43,234 bases of DNA from Pirellulaceae bacterium (lineage in GTDB: Bacteria > Planctomycetota > Planctomycetia > Pirellulales > Pirellulaceae). The position numbers and the translations under genes are program-made. Positions 24,218 to 30,196 of the stretch are shown piece by piece. Position 1 is the first letter of the stretch. Every line of letters begins with the position of its first letter. The notes below the pieces were generated by a model that saw nothing but the letters and a program-made list of their open reading frames with translations, did not search any database and was not told the origin of the DNA. The DNA is taken from the NCBI GenBank assembly GCA_028280445.1, contig JANQLU010000004.1, forward strand, positions 1 through 43,234. Direction: 5' to 3'.

Positions 24218-25861
24218 TTAGTTGTTACGACGCTTTTTTCGGTTTTGGTTTGCGTTGTCGGGACGAGACTGTTTGATAAATCGTTCAGTATGCTGTTTCC
24301 ATTGGGCAGCTAATCGTTCAACGATTTCGGGTTGTTTTTTTGATAGATCCTTGGTTTCCGCCCGATCAACTTTTAAATGATAGAGCTCCCAAGGTTTGCC
24401 TTTGGGCGCGACCAATTTCCAGTCACCTTGGCGAAACGCTCGATGACCTTCATGTGCCCACCACAGTTCCCGATCCATTCGATGATCCGAGACAAACGTC
24501 TTGGTCAAGCTTTTTCCGGGCCGAACGGGCTGATTTTTGCGGTCTAATTTCGCAGCCGAGTTTTGCTGTTCTTGTGGTTCGGTAACGTCCATGATGGTCG
24601 GCCAGAGATCGATCACATGCCCGACCGCGTGTCGCGTTTGACCGCGTGCGGCAATTCCATTGGGCCAATGAACGATCAACGGAGTTGCGATACCTCCCTC
24701 GTGAACCCATGTTTTGTGCTTTCGAAACGGCGTATTGCTGGTTGTCGACCACCCTGGTCCCAAGCACAAATACGACCGCCCCGATCCCATCGAGGCCGCG
24801 CGATTATGTCCGTCCCCGCGGACCATAATTTCCGCGCTTGCGCCATTGTCTGACAGAAACATGATCAATGTGTTTTCAAATTTTTTCATTGATTTGAGTT
24901 GCGCGATCAACCGCCCAATTTCCTGATCGATTCGATCAACCATCGCTGCATGAATCATCATTTTCGAAATCTGGAATTTTTTTTGATCAGCGGTGAGTTG
25001 GTCCCAAGGAACCGGCCGATTTACCTCATCGCTCCCCAGTTTTTCCAGATGTTTCGCGAAATGGTACGGTGGACCCTGATCGCGCTCGACTTCGGACAAA
25101 GTTGCATTGACCAATCCCAGGCTTTTGATTTTCGCCCATCGCGATTTTCTGACTTCTGCCCAACCTTTTTCATAGACGCCTTTGTATTTTTCAATGTCCT
25201 TTTCCGGTGCATGGAGTGGAAAATGCGGCGCTGTAAATGCAACAAAATGGAAAAAGGGTTTTGCACCTTGGCGTGCTTGATGGTCCTTCCAACACTTGAT
25301 CGTGTGATCGGCGATATGAGTCGTCGTATAAAAACCAGAACCCTTGGCAATCGGCGGCAGACGTTTGTCGTCTTCCAGATGATTCTTGGGGTAAAAAAAC
25401 CGATCATGGTCATTCAAGCGGTACGAACGATCAAAACCATTTTCCAGCACTTTCCCATCGATGTGCCATTTGCCGGAGTGGTAACAACGATATCCGCGTT
25501 GTTTCAATGCCACTGACATCAACGGAGCCCAGGCCGGTCGTTTGCCTCGGCCACCTCCCCAGTTTTTTCCAGGAATGCGGTCCCGTCGAATCTGCTGTGC
25601 GTAGTAACCGGTCATCAGCGCCGAACGTGTCGGCCAACATCGCGCTGTATTGTAAAACTGCGTATACTTCAATCCTCCCGCAGCCAACCGGTCCAGGTTT
25701 GGCGTTTTGATTTCGCCACCGTAACACCCAACATCCGAGAATCCCATGTCGTCCACTAATATGACCACAACGTTTGGTTGCTCTGACGGTGTCGAAGCGT
25801 CAGCTGGGCAATGAAATAGGACAACAAATAAAACGGCAAACAACGCTGAAGCAATACGCAT
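24218..25861 (-). CDS. Exported sulfatase (formylglycine-dependent)
   Basis: 547 residues from the ATG at 25861, which begins a good signal peptide (MRIASALFAVLFVVLF, cleavage near ADAS). A TTG at 25915 would bury it. The FGly motif is CWPTR at Cys75-Arg79, within NTARCWPTRSALMTG; the Cys is converted to formylglycine by a sulfatase-maturating enzyme not in the window. Metal-binding Asp37-Asp38 (ILVDDMGFSDVGCYGG) and the later FLSDNGASAE segment complete the active site. The C-terminus is Lys/Arg/Asn-rich (KKRRNN). It hydrolyses sulfate esters, probably on algal polysaccharides in this phylum, in the periplasm or outside. The LacI-type regulator lies 86 bases downstream on the same strand. 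Confidence 0.96.
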   Translation of the reverse strand: MRIASALFAVLFVVLFHCPADASTPSEQPNVVVILVDDMGFSDVGCYGGEIKTPNLDRLAAGGLKYTQFYNTARCWPTRSALMTGYYAQQIRRDRIPGKNWGGGRGKRPAWAPLMSVALKQRGYRCYHSGKWHIDGKVLENGFDRSYRLNDHDRFFYPKNHLEDDKRLPPIAKGSGFYTTTHIADHTIKCWKDHQARQGAKPFFHFVAFTAPHFPLHAPEKDIEKYKGVYEKGWAEVRKSRWAKIKSLGLVNATLSEVERDQGPPYHFAKHLEKLGSDEVNRPVPWDQLTADQKKFQISKMMIHAAMVDRIDQEIGRLIAQLKSMKKFENTLIMFLSDNGASAEIMVRGDGHNRAASMGSGRSYLCLGPGWSTTSNTPFRKHKTWVHEGGIATPLIVHWPNGIAARGQTRHAVGHVIDLWPTIMDVTEPQEQQNSAAKLDRKNQPVRPGKSLTKTFVSDHRMDRELWWAHEGHRAFRQGDWKLVAPKGKPWELYHLKVDRAETKDLSKKQPEIVERLAAQWKQHTERFIKQSRPDNANQNRKKRRNN

Positions 25862-26046
25862 AGTCGTTCCGATCAAAGCAAAGTCATGAAACGTAACAAG
25901 TGTCTTTATCGCCAATTACACTTGCAGGCTACGTCGTACAATATGGTGCTGTTGATTTGACAGAATCACAACCCAACGTCGACAGAATTTCCAGAAATCT
26001 TGGCCCACGAGAAATCAGTGGAAGTTCAAGATCACTTTTTGCAATG

Positions 26047-26145
26047 GATACGAACACGAAGCGCCAACGAGTGGTTTGGTGTGCGGTGTCCGTCAATAGC
26101 GGGCTATCGCTGTCAAACCACTCGCTGGCGCTTCGTGCTTGTATC
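26047..26145. repeat. Family R5 long inverted repeat
   Basis: 32-bp arms at 26047-26078 and 26114-26145 differ at only 3 positions when one is reverse-complemented; the core is CACGAAGCGCCAACGAGTGG. The loop is 35 bases. The right arm runs into the stop codon (26144-26146) of the lipoprotein gene. A half-copy sharing CGCTTCGTGCTTGTATCAG is at 37990-38008. Confidence 0.85.
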
Positions 26146-26587
26146 AGTCGATGTCTACAAGTTCAACGTCGTCGGAGGTGATCTCCAACTGCAGCGTTGT
26201 GGTTTCGCTAGGAAGCTCTTTTTTGACCGTATATTGGGCAAACAGCGGCTTGCCCAACGAGTATTCATTTCCCGATTTGGAAGTATAGGGGTTGCCGTCA
26301 TACGCATCGATCCGAACGATATATGCTCCGCCTTCGACACCTTGTGATTTCTTGCTCGTTTTTGTATTGAATTTTCCGTCAATGATTTCCGCGTATCCCG
26401 TGGCTCCTTTGTTCCCTTGAGACTCGTCCGGCGTAAATCGGATGAAACCACGCGGGATCGGCTTGCCATCAAAAGTCACGGTCCCTGAGATGTTGTGCGA
26501 AGCGTCGTTCGTTCGACTTCCACAGCCAGTCAATAAAAAAACAGCAGCGCAGATGACTGCGCCACTGATCAAATTTCGATAATCCAT
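26144..26587 (-). CDS. Lipoprotein with carboxypeptidase-regulatory-like domain
   Basis: 147 residues from the ATG at 26587. The lipobox LLTGC places the lipidated Cys at residue 22. The mature domain reads as one regulatory-like beta sandwich: ISGTVTFDGKPIPRGFIRFT, then ATGYAEIIDGKF, GGAYIVRIDAY and a final TTLQLEITSDD strand. It starts 16 bases after the DUF1559 stop on the same strand. DUF1559-lipoprotein pairs of this kind recur across planctomycete genomes, suggesting joint function at the envelope, which is not characterised. Confidence 0.88.
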   Translation of the reverse strand: MDYRNLISGAVICAAVFLLTGCGSRTNDASHNISGTVTFDGKPIPRGFIRFTPDESQGNKGATGYAEIIDGKFNTKTSKKSQGVEGGAYIVRIDAYDGNPYTSKSGNEYSLGKPLFAQYTVKKELPSETTTLQLEITSDDVELVDID

Positions 26588-26603
26588 ACTTTGTAACGAA
26601 CCG

Positions 26604-27563
26604 TTATTCGAACGCTGTATTAATCTCACCGGATTCACGACTCGCCAGAGCAAACAAAACTGCCATATCAGTTGTTGCTGGAAGGAATTTCACCGAGCCA
26701 TCAGCAGTTACAAAATTTGCACCTACTGGGTGAGTTGAACCAAATGCTGTTTTATTTGAACCATTAAAAATGTCAGAATTGATCGGACGATCGGTGATCG
26801 CTTTGACACCCCAATTCCATCCATCAACACTGGGCACACCCGTATCGCTTGGACCGCGGGTCCACGGCTGATAGGTGAATCCCTTGCTGGCTTCCCACGA
26901 AATCTCACCGAACAACAATGTGTTACTCAATCCGTCACTGACGTCAGTCTCCAACGTTCCCGTTTTGGGATCGTGGAAATAGGTTGTGCCGATCAATCGA
27001 CGAGGAGCAAAAATACCTTCGAGCGAAGCGACTTCATCAAATCCGGCGCCAAAGAAATCGTCGTAAGCAACTCCGTTGTAAAGCACGCCGGGGTTTGCCA
27101 ACTCGTCCGCAGGCCCTTGAATGCCGTAATAATGGTGCGTGTAGAAACCGTTAAATTGCTCATCGGGTGACGACGGACACAAGAAAATTGGAACACGATT
27201 GGTTGCCAAGCTGGCAAACACCGTATGGTCGTTGGAAATCGTCAGGTCCACCAAATTCTTAAGCGAGGTTTGCTCAAAATATGGCAGCAACATGACATGC
27301 ACGGAAACTTCGATCTGGTTGTAACCGGGAGCATTTACTCCGCCCGATGGGAATCGCTGTTTGGCGGTTCGATAATTGGTTGTCGCCATGGCAAATTGTC
27401 GAATATTGCTTGAGCAATTCATTCGACGCGCAGTCTCGCGCACCGACTGAACAGCTGGAACCAACAACGCAACTAAAATTCCGATGATGGCAATAACAAC
27501 AAGAAGCTCGACGAGCGTAAAACCGTAATGGCGATTCGAATGATTTGGTTGAGTCAGACGCAT
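26604..27563 (-). CDS. DUF1559 protein with type IV pilin-like N-terminus
   Basis: 319 residues. A prepilin-like N-terminus (HYGFTLVELLVVIAIIGIL, with Phe+1 and Glu+5 after the cleavage Gly) is followed by ALLVPAVQSVRETARRMNCS and the DUF1559 body (NIRQFAMATTNYRTAKQRFP, LLFGEISWE, SVKFLPATTD). AGGTGG upstream of the ATG supports this start. DUF1559 proteins are highly amplified in planctomycetes; the pilin-like leader implies processing by a prepilin peptidase and export by a type II secretion or pilus-like system. It is followed by a lipoprotein gene 16 bases away. Confidence 0.95.
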   Translation of the reverse strand: MRLTQPNHSNRHYGFTLVELLVVIAIIGILVALLVPAVQSVRETARRMNCSSNIRQFAMATTNYRTAKQRFPSGGVNAPGYNQIEVSVHVMLLPYFEQTSLKNLVDLTISNDHTVFASLATNRVPIFLCPSSPDEQFNGFYTHHYYGIQGPADELANPGVLYNGVAYDDFFGAGFDEVASLEGIFAPRRLIGTTYFHDPKTGTLETDVSDGLSNTLLFGEISWEASKGFTYQPWTRGPSDTGVPSVDGWNWGVKAITDRPINSDIFNGSNKTAFGSTHPVGANFVTADGSVKFLPATTDMAVLFALASRESGEINTAFE

Positions 27564-28108
27564 TTGACCACCTGTTAAATGAGGATGAGCGTGGTGAGGA
27601 GGATTACCATTTGATTATTAGACAAAAAATCAAAATTGGCTTCCCGAATTATATATCGTTGGCTGGAAGTGGCTTCCTCGAAAATTAGGGTAGATTTTTT
27701 ACCTAAACCTTCAAATAAGGTCTGATAGTATAAGATTTTTACGCAAAAAAGTCATTCGATTTCTCATCAAAATTTCAGACAAGTGCGCGAATTTATCCAA
27801 ATTGTCACTCCCAAGCCATTTTTGCGGGGGACTTCACCCCCTTGTTTTGCAGATCACTGAAAACGGCTCAAACTTGGTTCAAACGCGTTGAAGCAGTGAG
27901 GGAGCGGCGAGCAGTTATGTTAAAAATCAGCTCCACAAAAATCGACACTTCTGTTGCAAGGTTTGAGAGGTTGATGCTCCTGCCGCGAGGGCCATCGATG
28001 CTCACTTTTTGGCAAGCGGTTTCCATGTTTGGACTACAGACGTCCACAAAGCCAAACGGGATTTTCAAATAAGAGTTTGGCCAAAAAAGCGATTTTGGAG
28101 TCGAAGAA
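27564..28108. other. Intergenic region between DUF1559 and the tRNA-end duplication
   Basis: 545 bases without a convincing gene; short open frames on both strands around 27842-28149 have no ribosome-binding sites and no recognisable product. A GGGGG-ACTTCA-CCCCC hairpin with a T-rich tail lies at 27826-27848. The right part should be the original chromosomal flank just downstream of the tRNA-Leu before element insertion. Confidence 0.35.
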
Positions 28109-28152
28109 AATAGCCGGGACAGGAATCGAACCTGCACGCCTTGCGGCACAAG
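28109..28152 (-). repeat. Partial tRNA-Leu copy (attachment-site duplication)
   Basis: Contains the T arm, variable arm and the 3' side of the anticodon stem of tRNA-Leu, in the same orientation as the intact gene. Identity ends abruptly at 28152. It lacks the 5' half and cannot make a tRNA. Confidence 0.85.
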
Positions 28153-28269
28153 GTGTATGAGGTTCGTGGCAAAAAACGGTTTTCGCTCTTGAAGAACGTT
28201 AGCAGTGGACCGGTGAACATTCGTGTCAGTATTCGAGGTGGCGTGAAGTACGAAATTGAGCAGACATAA
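28153..28269 (+). pseudogene. C-terminal gene remnant at the inner edge of the duplicated tRNA end
   Basis: A plus-strand frame of 38 codons ending in TAA at 28267-28269 reads as protein (VYEVRGKKRFSLL, then VNIRVSIRGGVKYEIEQT). It begins exactly where the tRNA-derived repeat ends; the frame continues into the repeat but only as tRNA sequence. Without a ribosome-binding site or usable start it looks like the truncated end of a gene lost when the element shrank. Family not recognised. Confidence 0.45.
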
Positions 28270-28377
28270 CAGATTTCAAAGAACTTGTAAGCAGTTTTTA
28301 CTGGGGAAGATTCTCTATTCACCCTACAAACTATCCGTATAATCGAATGCAGCATCCATTTCGAAAGGCAAAAAACA

Positions 28378-28977
28378 ATGAAAAAAGCAGTTTACTTCTT
28401 CTTTTTGATTGGTCTAGCGATATCAGTTTTGGAATCCAAATCCGATGGCCAGATTGAATTCAACATTACACATATTGAAACCACGGCAGTAACGGATAAA
28501 TGGGAACTGGACAGCGAGTATGAACATGCGCCCAAAACTTCGCTGTTCCCACCAGGCGCAGTTACGTCTTATCAGGCTGAATATTTCATGGTTATTGGTC
28601 ACGGTCTCAATATGTTTGGAGTCCCATATGAGATATGGGCAAAAGTTGGAGAGCGAAGCATTACTTGGTACCCAACAGGCTGGGATTTCGTAAATGGTAC
28701 GATGATTTTGTGGCCCTGCCCCAACAACATTCTCTATTATAATTTGCGCGCCGATACGCTTACGGCAACTTGTACAACAGCCGCCATAGGTATGCCGCAC
28801 CATGCCAATGGTGAGTACAAATTTCGTGTTGACTACTGGAAATATGTTCAAACCGGATCTCCTACAACATCCGGCTGGCATCAAATGGGCTCTGTTCACA
28901 AGACAGTTCAGGCCCCGAGAGAATCTGGTGGCGGCGGTGGTGGTGGAGATGGCAACACTCAGGGAGACGGAAACTAG
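28378..28977 (+). CDS. Secreted protein of unknown function with Gly-rich tail, cargo of the tRNA-linked element
   Basis: 199 residues. A signal peptide (MKKAVYFFFLIGLAISVL, cleavage near SDG) is followed by a beta-rich, aromatic-rich domain with two conserved-looking Cys (WPCPNN and TATCTT, a possible disulfide). The tail is ESGGGGGGGDGNTQGDGN. An AAAGG ribosome-binding site lies about 10 bases upstream and a TATAAT at 28338-28343 could be its -10. It is the only complete gene between the two tRNA-Leu ends. Its codon use looks more A/T-rich than neighbours by eye, consistent with acquisition, but I have not measured this. No homologous family recognised. Confidence 0.75.
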   Translation: MKKAVYFFFLIGLAISVLESKSDGQIEFNITHIETTAVTDKWELDSEYEHAPKTSLFPPGAVTSYQAEYFMVIGHGLNMFGVPYEIWAKVGERSITWYPTGWDFVNGTMILWPCPNNILYYNLRADTLTATCTTAAIGMPHHANGEYKFRVDYWKYVQTGSPTTSGWHQMGSVHKTVQAPRESGGGGGGGDGNTQGDGN

Positions 28978-28990
28978 GCCGTGTTGACGT

Positions 28991-29101
28991 TTAAATTATG
29001 GTTGTGAACATTGCTGCGACGTGTATAAACGCGAGGAAGCATACGACGGTTTTGTCGTATCGAGTTGCGACACGTCGATAGTGTTTCCAGACGATGGAAT
29101 A
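28991..29101 (-). pseudogene. IS5-family transposase, C-terminal fragment
   Basis: A 36-codon minus-strand frame ends at a TAA (28991-28993) and reads HYRRVATRYDKTVVCFLAFI then HVAAMFTTII. The RRxATRYDK ... FLAxxxxAA pattern is the well-known C-terminus of IS5-type (IS427-like) DDE transposases. Only the tail is present; the rest of the transposase, including the catalytic D-D-E, is missing. The downstream GTGTTGACGTTTAAATT at 28981-28997 is where the IS terminal repeat would be. Confidence 0.65.
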
Positions 29102-29216
29102 CTATGCCCAACAAGAGGCGTCGGACCTTCGCGACAGACTCAAATCGAAGTACGAATTGTCAAAGAACAGTGGGCAGTCAGTGGGCAAACAAGAAATTCT
29201 CGAATCTGAGAGTTGA
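29082..29216 (+). pseudogene. Probable tyrosine-recombinase (integrase) C-terminal fragment
   Basis: A 44-codon plus-strand frame reads QTMEYYAQQEASDLRDRL then KSKYELSKNSGQSVGKQEIL and ends at TGA 29214-29216. T-M-x-Y-Y-A matches the region of the nucleophilic Tyr at the end of phage-type integrases, which in planctomycetes typically reads TTxxYYxxxxAxxxADxLW. A stop precedes the frame, and its left end meets the IS transposase fragment on the other strand, so an IS insertion probably removed the rest. It ends 34 bases from the tRNA-Leu 3' end, the usual position of an integrase gene relative to attP. The match is short, hence moderate confidence. Confidence 0.45.
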
Positions 29217-29251
29217 TACTAAACGGCCCGAAACTCTATAAAAATAGGTAA

Positions 29252-29333
29252 TAGCCGGGACAGGAATCGAACCTGCACGCCTTGCGGCACAAGATCCTAA
29301 ATCTTGCGTGTCTGCCAATTTCACCACCCGGCC
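29252..29333 (-). tRNA. tRNA-Leu (anticodon UAG)
   Basis: 82 nt on the minus strand. Acceptor stem GGCCGGG / CCCGGCT with a G-U at the first pair (as in E. coli leuU), discriminator A at 29252. D arm with AAATTGGCAGAC, anticodon stem CAAGA / TCTTG around loop TTTAGGA (anticodon TAG, decoding CUA and probably all CUN), a long class II variable arm, and T arm GCAGG-TTCGATT-CCTGT. No CCA is encoded. The 3' end is the attachment site of a decayed element. Confidence 0.93.
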
Positions 29334-29470
29334 TTTGTTTGGTTGGCAAAAATGCATAAGAAATGCATTGGTTAAGTGGAAATTTTAGCAGTTTGGTTCG
29401 CGACTGAAAATGTCGAACCTCAAAAATGCCTCGTATGGCTGGCCGTATTGGGACGAGCTCCTGGCATTTG

Positions 29471-29558
29471 TGAGCGGCAAGGCGCTAGCCGCCGGTACGA
29501 AGCACTAACGAACCGGCGGCTGGCGCCTTCCCGCTCACTGGATAGGCCTCGCCCTCCC
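29471..29558. repeat. Repeat block: family R3 (29471-29538) and family R1 remnant (29543-29558)
   Basis: R3: TGAGCGGCAAGGCGCTAGCC facing GGCTGGCGCCTTCCCGCTCA, imperfect. R1: AGGCCTCGCCCTCCC in reverse orientation, truncated. The block lies just past the 3' end of the frameshifted gene at 29571. Confidence 0.75.
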
Positions 29559-29570
29559 AAACGCACAAAA

Positions 29571-30177
29571 CTAGCTCCAGTCGTCACCAAAAAAATTGTT
29601 TTTCTCCAACTGTGAAATCTCTTGGGAAAATGCCTCGAAGAGCGAGTCAGCACAGTTGTTTTCGTGTGATGGTTCGTTGGAAACTTCGCTCTCATCATCA
29701 CTGTTCCGCTGCTGGTCGACAAATGTGTTTTCGACCGTCGAGCAGGGATTTTGTGACTCAGTTTGTTCGTTGGGCTCGTGTGTGCCCTGCGGGAAACTAG
29801 CGATTTTTTTCTTGATCGATTCAAGAAGAATTTTGAGGTCGTCGTTCATTTTTTCACTCGATGGGTTGCTGAAAAAGCCTGTGAGGAATACGAGATTGGA
29901 TCTTCTGAAGATAGCTTTTTCTAACGCGGCAAAATCGGCATCTGGATGTAAATTTCCGTTAAAAATCGAAAAAACCCAAACTGGGTTGGTGGACGCCAAA
30001 AAAATCGGCAGATGTTGGCGATTGTTTCGATTTTGACGATATCTTTGACCATATAATGAGCCGGCTGGATAAAAAACACACTCACAAAAAATGGCTCATC
30101 GGCGCTGGCATCGGGTACAATTTTTTCATGGAATGAGTCGACAAATTCGCGATATAATGTTGACTCAGTTTAACCAT
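29571..30177 (-). pseudogene. Unknown protein gene broken by two single-base losses in homopolymer runs
   Basis: Minus-strand coding sequence from an ATG at 30177 with GGAG 5 bases upstream. Adding one A to the AAA run at about 30169-30171 puts the ATG in frame with 60 protein-like codons (YREFVDSFHEKIVPDASA, then FIQPAHYMVKDIVKIETI). Adding one T to the T7 run at 29998-30004 joins those to the final frame (NPVWVFSIFNGNLHPDADF, RRSNLVFLTGFF, MNDDLKILLESIKKKI) and an acidic Ser/Glu-rich tail ending FFGDDWS. The repaired protein would be about 202 residues. Without repair only the last frame is translatable (92 residues from ATG 29849). All other long genes here are intact, so true decay is likelier than poor sequence, but both lesions being homopolymer losses leaves sequencing error possible. 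Family unknown. Confidence 0.6.
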
Positions 30178-30181
30178 CTGG

Positions 30182-30191
30182 TCTCCGGAGA
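30182..30191. promoter_or_regulatory. Palindromic Shine-Dalgarno shared by two divergent genes
   Basis: TCTCCGGAGA reads GGAG on both strands. It sits 6 bases before the ATG at 30197 (plus) and 5 bases before the ATG at 30177 (minus). The two start codons are only 19 bases apart. Confidence 0.55.
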
Positions 30192-30196
30192 TATCA

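Larger units (their letters stand above)
28109..29293. mobile_element. Decayed tRNA-Leu-integrated element (about 1.15 kb), bounded by a 44-bp direct repeat
   Basis: The 44 bp at 28109-28152 are identical to 29250-29293, which is the 3' portion of the intact tRNA-Leu gene plus two flanking bases. An integrase that recombines at the 3' end of a tRNA leaves exactly this: an intact tRNA at one end and a 3'-end copy at the other, in direct orientation. Inside are a truncated plus-strand reading frame at the left end, one intact secreted-protein gene, an IS5-type transposase tail and a probable tyrosine-recombinase tail next to the tRNA. No intact integrase remains, so it is a remnant. Confidence 0.7.

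Noticed and set aside
27842..28149. Overlapping short frames on both strands left of the tRNA-end copy
   Set aside because: No ribosome-binding sites, no recognisable product, and the minus-strand frame runs into the tRNA fragment.
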